Assembly (NCBI GenBank): GCA_017525605.1
Contig: JAFXSM010000011.1
Span: 90,869 to 154,868, forward strand
DNA length: 64,000 nt
Source of the DNA: Treponema sp.
GTDB lineage: Bacteria; Spirochaetota; Spirochaetia; Treponematales; Treponemataceae
Direction: 5' to 3'
The first letter of the stretch is position 1, and every line of letters starts with the position of its first letter. Of this stretch, positions 32,901 to 41,030 are shown piece by piece. Below the pieces are notes generated by a model. The model searched no databases and was not told the DNA's origin. It saw only the letters and a program-made list of their open reading frames with translations. Position numbers and translations under genes: made by a program.

Positions 32901-35900
32901 TCACCGCGTCCGATTCTTTCACATTTCCGGCAGAGTCGGTTCCCACCGCGCGAAGCTGGTATTCAGTGTTGTCAGAAAGTTTTGTGGTGTCGAAGCCTTC
33001 GACTTTGAACGTGTAGCTTCCGCTCAATTCAAGCTTTGACATTATCGTCGAAGCATCTGTCCAAGCAGTGTCGCTTGCTTTTTTGTATTCGATTCTTGTG
33101 ATTGCAGTTCCCGGCAAAACGTTCGTGTCGTTGATTGTTCCTTCGAGCGTGATTGTTCCGTTAATCTGAGTTCCAAGAGTTGACTCCTCGTCCTCAACGT
33201 CGGTCTCCGCGTCGGACGGAGCTGTAAGAGTGACCGAGTCAAGCTGAGTGTCGATGATTACCGTTGCAGCATTGATTGACTTTGTGTTTCCGATGCCAGC
33301 ACAGTCTTTTGCTTCGAGCGAGACAGAAACCGTATCCCCGTTAGCGGCTCCCTCAAAGAATTTGTCATTTTTTACGGTCGCTTTCCAAGTCCATTTTTTG
33401 TCGCCGTCATCTTTTGTGATTTCGAGCGTTCCGAACTCGTTCGTTGTTTTTCCGCCGGCAGCATCATTCTTGACGGTGATTTCGTTTTCTCCCTGTTTGA
33501 GCGTGATGCTGTAAAGACCTGAGTCCTCATCACTTGCTTCTCCAGTGAATTCAAGCGTTGTATTTTCGGCTTTGTTCGTGTATTTGATACCGTCAACATT
33601 TGATTTTGCGTACGGAGTTGTCTGGTCAACGTTCAGGGAGATGTTGTGGAATGTGCTTTCAGTTCCGTTCACGGTAGTCGTTACCGAATCCCAGTCGGCA
33701 TTTCCGACATTATCAACGATAACGAAGATAAGGTAGTTTTTGCCCGTGCTGAATCCAGAGAGAACTGAATTGAAGTTAGTATAAATGGAAGCATAATTCT
33801 TTCCAGAAATAGTTCCGCTCGTACCATTCGTCTTATCAAAATAGCCGTCGTATGCTTTAGAGTCCTCATCTGTACCGCCGAGTGTAATATTTTTGTTCTC
33901 GGCATTTTTGAGCTGACCTGTGTAGAATACGCGACGAGTTTTGTCAGCATCCACAACTCCAGGAGCGAAAGAGCCTGTTTTGTCAGTTTTGTATTTTTTG
34001 AGGAAGTCCTTAGCCTTGTCGTTAAGTTTTTCCTGCAAGTTAGCCTCGGCCACTCCAGCAAAATCGGACTCGGAAATAACTTTGTAGTAAATCATTGCGA
34101 CACCGCTAGCTTTGTCGTCAACGGTTCCGCGGATTTTGATTGTCTTTGAGTTTCCGTAAGTTCCATCGGCATACTTTCCGCCGACATCTATATCGAGAGC
34201 GTTATCCCAGAGTTTTTTATTGTTAGAATCGACCGTATTTTCATCAATGTCGTCGTTGTCGTTCTCGCCAATTCGGAAGAACACATCCTTCTGTTTCGTG
34301 TCGATTGCGTGGATAAGAGTCGGAGCTGCGTTGTCGAATTTTACGGTGAGTTTCTCATCTTTCGTGTTGCCCGCGTTGTCTGTCACCGTGAGCGTAAGTT
34401 CCACAGAATCAGAGTCCGTGTAAGAAGAAAGGTCGATGTCGGTAATCGGAAGAGAAGTGATGTCCTTTCCGTCACGCTTCGAAACGATTTCCCTTGTTCC
34501 GTCAGAAACGACAATCGACTTGATTCCAGATTTTGCGTCCTGAACGGAGCCAGTGATAGAGAATTTCTTTCCGGCATTGGCATTTTCTGAATCAGCAGCG
34601 TTGTGCGCATAGTAAACGGTCGTATCAACATTGTTGATTTTCTCGGTCTTCTCGTAAACGCTGTATTTGTCGCTTTCGTCAGAAAGAGCAACGCCCTTGG
34701 TTACAGGATCAACAGCGTCAACGTCAATGCTGAAGAGTTTCGTAGTCGCCTTGTTTCCCGCATTGTCGGTGACGGTCGCTTTTACGGCGTATGTTTTGTC
34801 TTCGAGATTTGCAAGGAATGTAGAAGGAATCGTTGCGCTCCAGTTTGCAAATGAATCTGTTGAAGTTGCATCTACAGTCGCCTTGACTTCGCTCTTTCCG
34901 TCTTCCGTAACAGTAAGTACCACTGAATAAACACCGGATGAATCGTCCTCAGACGTTCCTGTAACGGTAATCGGGAGGGATTTATTCGAATACTGGCTTC
35001 CGCTCTGGTTAGAGCTTACAGTCGGAACTTCCGAGTCGATGTAAATGTCGAAAGTCTTTTCCGCGCTCTCGTTTCCTGCATAGTCAACTGCAACGAGTTT
35101 CACAGTGTTCGGAACAGCTTCGGAGTCTTTGAGTTTCGTGATGAATTCGCCCAGGTTCGTGTCGAACTTATTGCCTGCTTTCGGTGCGAATGAGCCTGTC
35201 GTCTCGGTTGTCGCGCCCGCCTGCTTTACAGTCCACCTGATTTCTTTTATTCCGCTTCCGTTTTCCGTGAGAGAGCCTTCGAACGGCAATGTGGCATTTT
35301 TGTACCATGAGTGGTTTTCACCAGAAACATAAATAGCCTTATTTACTCGGATAGCAGCATCGTTCCATGTAGGAGAAAGAGTATCGACAGTCGTAGAGAA
35401 TTTGTGAGTTGTCGTTCTGTTCGCCAAATCTTTTGCGGTCACTTCGAATTCCCATTCGCCGTCAGAAGAAGTGTTCGCGTCAAGGCTTATAGTGAATGTG
35501 CCATTCTTTTTATTCGTCAGAATGTTTTCTGTTTCAAAAATGTTCTTTGCGAACGTGAAGCCAGATGTCTTCTCAACTCCGCCGTTCTTTGCGACGACTG
35601 AGATTTCTTTCAAGCCGTAAGAATCCGCACAGGTTCCTTCGATAGTAACAGAAGCGTCTTTCTTCACATAAGTCGGAACGTCAGAAGAAAGTGCGACGCT
35701 CGGAACTGAGAAGTCGATTGTGAGACCAGTATATTCATCCGTCGTAAAGACATTGCCAGCCGCATCTGTTGCGCGTCCTTGAATTCCGATTTCAGAGCCT
35801 TCGCGCACAGAAACTTTCACTGACCACTGGCTTTCCGCAGTCGATTTTGTGATGTCCGTGATTTCACGCCACGGAGTCCAAACTGCGTCACCTGTAAGAT

Positions 35901-38900
35901 TATTTGCCGCGATTAATTCTGCCGAGTATTTTACGCGGTACTCAAGTTTTTCAGTTCCGGACAGAGAATCCTTCCATTTTCCTGTAATCGTGTAATACCG
36001 CGTGCCAGAATCTTCGCTTATGCTCGGGTCGTTTTCAGTGAGAAGCGCGTTTGCCTTTGCATTTGTGATTGTAAGAACAGGTGCGCTCTTGTCCAAAACA
36101 ACGGAAACTGATTTTTCATAAGAGTTTCCGGCTTCGTCTTTCACAGTAATCGTGTGAGTGTGCGTTCCTTCTTCGCTAGAGCCTGTGAATTCCCAAGTGT
36201 TATTTGTCGTATCAACAGTAGCAGCTGAACCGTCCACAGTCACTCTATATTTTCCGCTCGCTTCCGTTACAACGCCCTTCAATTTGTACGATGAAACTGA
36301 ATAGTAGCTGTCGAGCGTCAAAGGAGAATCTGCCGCCAATTCGGTTGCAACTCCGTCCGCAACAGGAGTTTTGAGACCAGTTCCGAGAAGAGTTGTTAAA
36401 GGCTCAGTCTTATCAAGAGTGATTTTGAGAGAAGATGAAGCCTCATTGCCGCTTACAGAAGAAACATTGCCAGCTTCATCGACAACGCTAATGTAAACAG
36501 TTTTTGCAACTGTTCCGTCTGCAGAAGATGTTGGAAGCTCGATGTTTGCAATCCAAGTGTATTCGCCAGCTGTTTCTGTCGGTGTTGCGGCAATCTGATT
36601 CCAGCCGGAATTCAGATTGCCATTTGAAAGCGGACTGTAAGTTCCGTTGCTTTCGGTCGGCTCTGTCAAAGTCCAGTAAAGACCTTTGATTCCGCTTGTC
36701 GCGCTTCCGTCAGAAATCGTTCCTTTTACAGTGTACATTGAATCCGCCGTATACACTTCCGATTCAGACGGAGTTGTTATCGCGAATGTCGGAGCCGTGA
36801 TATCGACCACGAATCCGCGGCTTTCAGATGTCGTCTGTCCGTAGCCGTCTGTTGCGGTGTAAGTGAGTTTATATGAATCGCTTGAATCTGACGGCATTTC
36901 GACAGTGCCGCTCCAAGTGTAAAGTCCGTCAGAGTTTTGGGAATCGCTGATAGTGACTTCATTCACAGTCGCACCAGAAACTTCTGTATTGCCTTTTGTG
37001 ATTTTTCCAGAAATCGTAACGCCTTCTTTTTTGGAAACAGTTCCAGAGACAGACACAGTTCCGCTCTGGTAGCTTCCTTCCGATGGTGTCAAAACCTTGA
37101 TGTTCGGTGCGCCGGAATCTACCGCGACGAAAAATTTGCCAGAAGATTTTTTATGCACGGACGACTCAGATGTCAAACTAGTTTTGAGAATATCGTATGC
37201 GTCAATCTGAATCTGATATTTTCCTTCCGTACTCGGAAGCTGATAGTTGAGAGTATAAGTTGATTTTCCGACATTCATTGAATACGGATTGATGCCGTAA
37301 TAAGTCTTGGAGTCATCAAGCTTGGTTCCGTTTTCATCGAACAAAGTGACTTCCACTTCGGTGATAGAATCATCATCTTCAATCGGAATTTGGATTTTGT
37401 TGTCGCTTGTCGTTCCGAAAAGGTTCTTGTTGACTTCTTTTCCATCGACAGTTTTGATTCCAACGTCATCTTTAGAAGTGATAGCAGGGTCTACGTTCGA
37501 GAATGTCATCTGCGGTCTATCAGTTTCCTGGCAGACTACGAATGCTTTTCCAGCCGTCGTGTCGGTCTTTCCGTTCAGAATCGGGTCTTTCGATGCATAA
37601 TATGTGACTTTGTTTCCGACGGGATTTTCTGAGCCGAGATTCTTTATTGCAGAATCTTCCGCCATCAAAACGACCTCAACTTTTATCATCGGGTCGGTCT
37701 TTCCAGTAATAGCCTCAAAAAGCTGAGTGATTTTTGTCGTGTCGAATGCCTGATTAATCGAGAATACTTTTCCGAGCGACCTGTCCATTCCGGCAGCTTC
37801 AAGCACAGCCTGAACATTCGGATTCGATTCAGCGAGTTTAAATACAGAATCAGCTTCCGTGAGCTCCTTGCTCAAGTCAGTGCTGCACAACAAATCATAA
37901 GTCACTTCTTTCAAATTCTGCTCGTCGATGCTTCCTTTTATCGTGACAGTTCCGTTGAGGTAAATATACTTTTCGGATATATCGCTTCCGCTTGAGTCTT
38001 TCAATCCCTCATATTTTGTGACGCGAGGTTCTGCTGACGAAATCGAAATCGACGGAAGTTTCGTGTCGATGTGCACGCTTCGCTCAATGTTCGCTTCGTG
38101 TCCAGAAGAAGACTTACCAGTAACGCTGAGCGTGTAGAGATACATCTTGCCCTCTTCCGTTTCCGCCTTGAGAGTTTCGTAGTTCGAAAGTTTTGTAGGG
38201 TCGAATTTCCAGACGCTGTTGTCAGAATCCCAGTAAAGAGCACCCTGCTCCGATGTCGTCCAGATTTTCTTGTTGTCGCTGTCAACTGTGCAAGTGATAG
38301 TGTCGGTTGCAGTTGCCACAACGTTGCTTGTGGACTCGTCTGTTACTGTGAGCGTCGCCTTGAGTTCCTTGACGAACAAAGACTGAGAATTGATTGTGGC
38401 AGTTCCGGCAAATTCAAATGCGCTTGAGGCGAGAATCGCAAGGTTATCAGGACTTGTGATTGCGACGGTAGGAGGAACGCCCATTTCGTTACCCGCGAAT
38501 CCGTAGACTTTTTCACTCTGAAGGAATTCAACATCGTCAACATCAGCACCTGTCACGGCGATGATGTAATATTTTTCCATCGAGATTCCTTCAGGAAGAA
38601 CGACGGAGAAAGTTTCGGTGGACACAGAGCTTCCTTTATCATTGTTCTTCGAATAATCGTAGAGGAGACCCCAGCCGTCGATGGCAGTTCCGCCCGTTCC
38701 TTCAATGCTCGAAACTTCGCTGAAATTCTCGTCCGAAAGTTCCATCTGGCTGACTTTTTTCCAAAGGGAATTGATTTCGCCGACGACAGCATCTTTGTCA
38801 GTCGGCTGTTCATCGTATGCTTTGCACCAGACTTTCACGCACTCTGGGGCGATGTTCGTGCCGTCAAGACCCGCGCTGATTGTCACAGTGATTGAATTTC

Positions 38901-40050
38901 CAGAAGAAGCCTGCTGCACTGTGCCGCTCGCGTCAAAGCTGAATGCGAATCCGTTCACCTGATAGTTCGGGTTTGCCTGCGGATTGAGCGAGAAGTACAG
39001 CCTATTGTCCTCGTTGCTAGTCGTGTTCTTGACATGGGAATCCAGAAGCGAAAGTGCCGCATCGGAATCGTCTTTTTTACCAGTATAAGTTCCGTTGATT
39101 ATGTTCTTGAGGTCTGCCGCAGAAAGACCGAGACCTTTTTTCGCGCTCATCAGAGAAGTGTAAACGTCGTCGTAAAGATAGACATTCGAAGTCACGTTTC
39201 CGACCAAATCCGACTCAAGATCGAGCGCGGACCTCTCGCTGCCTGTCGGGTTCTGATAAACTTCCGCAGAATCCGTAAGAGTGATGCTCGCGTAATAATT
39301 CTTCGTTCCGGCACCTGAATCCGAGCCGTAAACGTTTGAATATCGTGTGTTAGCGACGGTTTTCAAATCCTGCGCATACTGTGCGATTGTCACGCTTGTT
39401 CCGCCTGCAGTAGCAATCTCCTCCTCGCGGAAGAAATCGATGTCCGAAGAGTTGTATTTTTCGTGTGAGACGATGTTTCCAGATTCGTCATAGATTGCGA
39501 CATCCATGAGCGCAATCGTGTGGTCGTCGGCGATAGTTCCTTCAATAGTAAAGATAGAACCGTATGCAGAAGCCTTGAGGTTATCGCTCTTCACAACGCC
39601 CGGCTTTGAGATGACGAAGAACGGTGCCGTGTTGTCGATGTCAAAAGTGCGCGAAGATTCTCCGGAAGAGTGCCCTGCATCGTCAAATGCAGTCACGCTG
39701 ACCTGATATGAGCCGTCCTTGTATTTGTAGAATCCTGTTTCAGAGTCGGATTCGTTGAGCTCTGCCTGCCATGTTCCGTTCGAATTCACAGTCGCACGCA
39801 AATTGTCAACAGTCTGTTTCGATTCGGTGTTCACAACCGCCACCGTCACTGCCGTGACTCCCTTGTCGTCCGAGCACGTTCCGTACAGAATGAATTTGTC
39901 TCGGATTGTCGCTCCAATCGGCGGATAAGTTATTTCCAAAGTCGGAGCAGAAGTATCAACAGACTCTCCAAGACCGACATTGCACGATGCAGCCAGCATG
40001 ACGGCAAAAAATCCAAAAACACACCACAAGACAGCAGAAAGCTTTCTCAT
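26968..40050 (-). CDS. Giant Ig-repeat surface lipoprotein 1 (4360 residues)
   Basis: Uninterrupted 13-kb gene. The signal peptide ends in lipobox LAASC (lipid-bound Cys23), with Asn at +2. Residues 24-130 form an Ig-like module (APTLEITYPPIGATIRDKF). A region of about 150-370 is nearly the same in the second giant protein (FREEEIATAGGTSVTIAQ, VYLYDDVYTSLMSAKKG). About twenty or more Ig-like modules of 80-130 residues follow, each opening V/IDxxxP and containing GTxxDxxG. Several open with the variant (E/D)xDRP. An IPT/TIG-like module (ITINGFNLISGT) precedes the last ~420 residues, which contain propeller-type repeats (GGIHIAYYTTGSGDLKYAYL, VPYISYYNGSL). I infer an adhesin or glycan-binding filament anchored in the outer membrane. 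GAGGTG precedes ATG 40050. Confidence 0.85.
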   Translation of the reverse strand: MRKLSAVLWCVFGFFAVMLAASCNVGLGESVDTSAPTLEITYPPIGATIRDKFILYGTCSDDKGVTAVTVAVVNTESKQTVDNLRATVNSNGTWQAELNESDSETGFYKYKDGSYQVSVTAFDDAGHSSGESSRTFDIDNTAPFFVISKPGVVKSDNLKASAYGSIFTIEGTIADDHTIALMDVAIYDESGNIVSHEKYNSSDIDFFREEEIATAGGTSVTIAQYAQDLKTVANTRYSNVYGSDSGAGTKNYYASITLTDSAEVYQNPTGSERSALDLESDLVGNVTSNVYLYDDVYTSLMSAKKGLGLSAADLKNIINGTYTGKKDDSDAALSLLDSHVKNTTSNEDNRLYFSLNPQANPNYQVNGFAFSFDASGTVQQASSGNSITVTISAGLDGTNIAPECVKVWCKAYDEQPTDKDAVVGEINSLWKKVSQMELSDENFSEVSSIEGTGGTAIDGWGLLYDYSKNNDKGSSVSTETFSVVLPEGISMEKYYIIAVTGADVDDVEFLQSEKVYGFAGNEMGVPPTVAITSPDNLAILASSAFEFAGTATINSQSLFVKELKATLTVTDESTSNVVATATDTITCTVDSDNKKIWTTSEQGALYWDSDNSVWKFDPTKLSNYETLKAETEEGKMYLYTLSVTGKSSSGHEANIERSVHIDTKLPSISISSAEPRVTKYEGLKDSSGSDISEKYIYLNGTVTIKGSIDEQNLKEVTYDLLCSTDLSKELTEADSVFKLAESNPNVQAVLEAAGMDRSLGKVFSINQAFDTTKITQLFEAITGKTDPMIKVEVVLMAEDSAIKNLGSENPVGNKVTYYASKDPILNGKTDTTAGKAFVVCQETDRPQMTFSNVDPAITSKDDVGIKTVDGKEVNKNLFGTTSDNKIQIPIEDDDSITEVEVTLFDENGTKLDDSKTYYGINPYSMNVGKSTYTLNYQLPSTEGKYQIQIDAYDILKTSLTSESSVHKKSSGKFFVAVDSGAPNIKVLTPSEGSYQSGTVSVSGTVSKKEGVTISGKITKGNTEVSGATVNEVTISDSQNSDGLYTWSGTVEMPSDSSDSYKLTYTATDGYGQTTSESRGFVVDITAPTFAITTPSESEVYTADSMYTVKGTISDGSATSGIKGLYWTLTEPTESNGTYSPLSNGNLNSGWNQIAATPTETAGEYTWIANIELPTSSADGTVAKTVYISVVDEAGNVSSVSGNEASSSLKITLDKTEPLTTLLGTGLKTPVADGVATELAADSPLTLDSYYSVSSYKLKGVVTEASGKYRVTVDGSAATVDTTNNTWEFTGSSEEGTHTHTITVKDEAGNSYEKSVSVVLDKSAPVLTITNAKANALLTENDPSISEDSGTRYYTITGKWKDSLSGTEKLEYRVKYSAELIAANNLTGDAVWTPWREITDITKSTAESQWSVKVSVREGSEIGIQGRATDAAGNVFTTDEYTGLTIDFSVPSVALSSDVPTYVKKDASVTIEGTCADSYGLKEISVVAKNGGVEKTSGFTFAKNIFETENILTNKKNGTFTISLDANTSSDGEWEFEVTAKDLANRTTTHKFSTTVDTLSPTWNDAAIRVNKAIYVSGENHSWYKNATLPFEGSLTENGSGIKEIRWTVKQAGATTETTGSFAPKAGNKFDTNLGEFITKLKDSEAVPNTVKLVAVDYAGNESAEKTFDIYIDSEVPTVSSNQSGSQYSNKSLPITVTGTSEDDSSGVYSVVLTVTEDGKSEVKATVDATSTDSFANWSATIPSTFLANLEDKTYAVKATVTDNAGNKATTKLFSIDVDAVDPVTKGVALSDESDKYSVYEKTEKINNVDTTVYYAHNAADSENANAGKKFSITGSVQDAKSGIKSIVVSDGTREIVSKRDGKDITSLPITDIDLSSYTDSDSVELTLTVTDNAGNTKDEKLTVKFDNAAPTLIHAIDTKQKDVFFRIGENDNDDIDENTVDSNNKKLWDNALDIDVGGKYADGTYGNSKTIKIRGTVDDKASGVAMIYYKVISESDFAGVAEANLQEKLNDKAKDFLKKYKTDKTGSFAPGVVDADKTRRVFYTGQLKNAENKNITLGGTDEDSKAYDGYFDKTNGTSGTISGKNYASIYTNFNSVLSGFSTGKNYLIFVIVDNVGNADWDSVTTTVNGTESTFHNISLNVDQTTPYAKSNVDGIKYTNKAENTTLEFTGEASDEDSGLYSITLKQGENEITVKNDAAGGKTTNEFGTLEITKDDGDKKWTWKATVKNDKFFEGAANGDTVSVSLEAKDCAGIGNTKSINAATVIIDTQLDSVTLTAPSDAETDVEDEESTLGTQINGTITLEGTINDTNVLPGTAITRIEYKKASDTAWTDASTIMSKLELSGSYTFKVEGFDTTKLSDNTEYQLRAVGTDSAGNVKESDAVSIKVSQDSDRPKVNFNNIEWNEKLGKFLLRQGTNSQVTGRISDDDASLGDKVVRKLYITEESYTGAEGETEPTTNYASSSGDFTFEPSITIDGEKTVYIYIEDNGGQTFWTKYTSVPANATTGTNDKLKNPKILVKNKSYASWDEKQFVYKSDSKNPTPGVGKGVPYSDEAATDVAKDFSGNEFDTGSENSNLNASFIAGGTDRRYVKFYFTGRDASGIASMSATFTKTVNSVTTTLTTLSTPEGWTGTTDETSAEWTTGVVDTKPWGTIQVTVSVTITDRIGNATTSTYSFMVDNTPPEILVTKPVNGSRETQAVTIAGTAFDEGAADTDTIKWAIPNKNQTVSSDSEITDDVLKNLKDTLTWNDYMKTDKTVKNWEFVFDDSGVSDEEKSAKTTFAAGNPLLDIFDNGNYTTAVDGIYPLHIYFMATDRIGNYTILTDYVINHDPDGDRPQTTFSYPTKKDYAAGTAYATLGGTIRATGQSIIPYGDATAKEVYFQFVKDDATSFTKDYVSSLKYTDSTGEEKKAYTVVTAQDILGSEYTAITALTGDDDATMTKKAELLRKYGFSSESDMTNWWGIKANGSASWNFSINEHGELNSSDINKTNDIKLRVCGVNSNNKFGAWSDGDNIIHIHVSSGVPQFEYKIAQFSGTPSLSSTPTVEQSYTADMYLKGQWYIVVTAKDDAQIDEITAMEGSSIVSGIVKEATGTDKKTIKMIVPMSDVSGEHSYTVSAKDNTNNTSKMTFSVIIDNTAPTLTNIKGPESTFSEDAENTIENYNSFFTLSGESEDTESGVEYIAFYYMRKIGDTQTDTDRIILDPLIPNAKATNTEKDVYRNARVKMDGLTARTITQKVGTETKTYSLWAKKATGTMPANNQFTADAALGDHVRKGGLIEIGGVYKKITEISGKTVTFDGELTDKTQTSAYFPIAQIIDANNSQNTSESNKGDYVGKFKFDEKKDDGDDMPESFNKSGQIWSWDASIYSNNMPDGPVSLVVLAFDKAGNVNGKTYSAKVANNAPRLSKVHLGTDLNHGGTYSDNEFETYNIIAKTGANEKVFTLTTASYSEFAEDSAGKWQEIESTRKAFTVKRNLAVLPEFVGGNGEIKLVFNANDTTTAADGKQTGTAVSKTGTITTSNDDKHKIVGDYWQLSTELGTDATKKVSFTFWDSTEQTICGTDSLYAFLRVEDLVVAQSDSIAPNVVVYPFEWNQAGSGTYTDEAGDRHFKNNLYYASGSNSPLGHIELEGDLPADTFKATTTSGEYDRDPKVSGKIVLRGTAFDETLLKSLSFSMTDFDSSVTTPIELATYTNGVWTNKKTNAIGTNSYEVTVTDEYLSQNGHKANWEIAIDTAHLKDTTKLDAVFTVLANDDAATSHLSSDTANAASGRGEAGTTDATKHKPTYQMDVVPYITDIETQVTKYAGAEFGRAASGAYSVYYDADASAGEKITINGFNLISGTTKPIVNVGDKTLTVTNGKYNKSSIEATIGSDTVSGKLSVQVATGLVTLNNENASPTIAAGVANMSDENGHYNSQANGKNNNRLTDDVELAVWELGNFVNQADITSPMMKMSASGDWYMSYGYGVPSMYVNKNGTTTEVDYSYNKFHNTNVAFDASGNIYAVATNTDRIGDDSSKFALYSRAANVSNSYSEWRNYSSYAYTSSWKGKSLLEYAYNENTGIYNINRVQRPKIAVSGTTASTKIFIGYYDSNNAAKPVKVRYGTIGNNNLFNDGTLTTGWNGNVSDNNNHYDYYQTVADKDSTHKGGEYTAVGFIPSGMGGATSDVGVVAWYDAENSCLVYSYCEDPANGSKNKWQYNAIVLDSDYAGWYVDMAVDAGGGIHIAYYTTGSGDLKYAYLPRYNSTLADAKVVTVDSYLSTGTQISINTRNDGTAASPNYVPYISYYNGSLDQTKNSVRVAWRTSSAVQNGTDSDKATGNWQFMSVPCSSVPDNAVVCNGVPTGGTYANKVVLGFKTDKKYVRAVLK

Positions 40051-40120
40051 AACACACCTCTCGATTCAACAAGAAAAATGACAACAGCAGAAAAATAAAA
40101 ACGAACTTTGTTAAATAACT

Positions 40121-40255
40121 CAAATGTTGGAAACAAGCTCTCGGCGAGAACCTGACCACAAAAAAGGCAGTACCGCTACGCGGTGGCGTGAACATCGTTT
40201 ACGATGTTCCGTTTTTTTGTGGTCAGAACCTCGCCTACGCTTGTTTCAAACATTG
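40121..40255. repeat. Nested long inverted repeat (MITE-like or structured element)
   Basis: Left arm 40121-40168 and right arm 40209-40255 are imperfect inverted repeats of about 47 bp sharing TGTT-GAAACAAGC, GGCGAG and CTGACCACAAAAAA. Between them are two perfect hairpins: ACCGC-TAC-GCGGT (40172-40184) and GAACATCG-TTTA-CGATGTTC (40190-40209). No ORF is present. It lies 71 bp upstream of giant gene 1. Confidence 0.75.
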
Positions 40256-40549
40256 ATTCGTAAAATTCGACATTCGATATAAATAGAATTTTATTCTTAA
40301 AATTTAACATTCAAAATAATAGAAATTTTCGAATAATCCCTATTATAAAACTTTTGGAGATTTTAGAGATTTTTAAGAAAATTCTTAAAAATCTTTAATC
40401 TACTTATTATAAAAGAGAATCGGCACAAAGTTGAAAAAAACACATATCGGTAAAAATTGATTTGAGTTGAAAAAAGCAAACGGAACTGTTGCAAGCGCAA
40501 CAAAAACGCCCGAACCGGATGGATTTTCCGATGCGGGCGGCGTGTGGTT
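40256..40549. other. AT-rich intergenic stretch with a 13-bp palindrome
   Basis: It contains no credible gene. AGATTTTTAAGAA-AA-TTCTTAAAAATCT (40367-40394) is a perfect 13-bp inverted repeat. The stretch ends in the terminator 40502-40539. Confidence 0.5.
40502..40539 (-). terminator. Terminator after orphan antitoxin/toxin remnant
   Basis: Stem CGCCCG / CGGGCG (40507-40512 with 40534-40539) with an inner CGGA/TCCG, then five T on the minus strand (40502-40506). GCAACAAAAACGCCCG here recurs at 40943-40958. Confidence 0.7.
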
Positions 40550-40648
40550 TTATTCAATTTTTGAATGAGCTAAAATCAAGAATTCTTCTGGTGTAACTGC
40601 CGGAATATCAGATTTTTCAAAATCCTTAATATTTCTAGTTAAGAGCTT
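40550..40648 (-). pseudogene. C-terminal remnant of a PIN-domain (VapC-like) toxin
   Basis: In the frame ending at TAA 40550-40552 the minus strand reads LLTRNIKDFEKSDIPAVTP, then EEFLILAHSKIE-stop. This is the hallmark end of PIN toxins (LxTRNxKDFEx-IPxxTPEEFL). The catalytic N-terminal part is missing: the remnant joins directly onto the 3' end of the antitoxin gene in another frame, so an internal deletion removed most of the toxin. Confidence 0.75.
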
Positions 40649-40883
40649 CTGCGACTTCCTTTTTGCCGTCAATGCTGATTTCGTGTTTTGCCGGTCTGCC
40701 CATTGCAAAGAGTTCGTCTAAAGCCTGCTTTGCTTTTACTCTTTCTTCTGGTGTTTTTGAATTTTGAAGAGGCTGATTTTTTCGAGGCAACGATTCTATA
40801 AAAGTTATAACGCTAAGAGCTTGCTCGTCATCTAATGTATCAATATAGTTTATCGCTCTCTGCCTAAGTGCCATTGCTATCAT
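40635..40883 (-). CDS. Orphan type II antitoxin-like protein
   Basis: An 82-residue protein with MALRQRAINYIDTLDDEQAL near the start, ITFIESLPRK, and a charged C-terminus (EERVKAKQALDELFAM...KKEVAEALN). The helical opening and Glu/Lys-rich tail resemble DUF2281-type antitoxins paired with PIN toxins. The pairing is supported by the toxin remnant that directly follows and overlaps its 3' end. The true C-terminus is probably lost at the deletion junction. ATG at 40883, or the ATG at 40874 (MALRQRA); AGGTG lies upstream of the first. Confidence 0.65.
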   Translation of the reverse strand: MIAMALRQRAINYIDTLDDEQALSVITFIESLPRKNQPLQNSKTPEERVKAKQALDELFAMGRPAKHEISIDGKKEVAEALN

Positions 40884-40945
40884 AAAAACACCTCCATACC
40901 TAGAGTATAGCAGTATTCACCACAGGAAAAAAGCCAAACGCTGCA

Positions 40946-40985
40946 ACAAAAACGCCCGTCACGGAAGTTTTTTCCATGACGGGCT
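40946..40985 (-). terminator. Terminator of giant lipoprotein gene 2
   Basis: Stem GCCCGTCA-GGAA / TTCC-TGACGGGC (40955-40984) followed on the minus strand by TTTTTG (40948-40952). It lies about 45 bp past the giant gene stop. Confidence 0.8.
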
Positions 40986-41030
40986 GTGTGTTTATGCAGG
41001 AATGCAGTTTTTGCTACTGCATCTGGGCGG

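Noticed and set aside
40100..40320. Possible integron attC site around the nested inverted repeat
   Set aside because: GTTAAAT and ATTTAAC flank the region but in the wrong order for R' and R'' core sites, and no integrase or cassette array is present.
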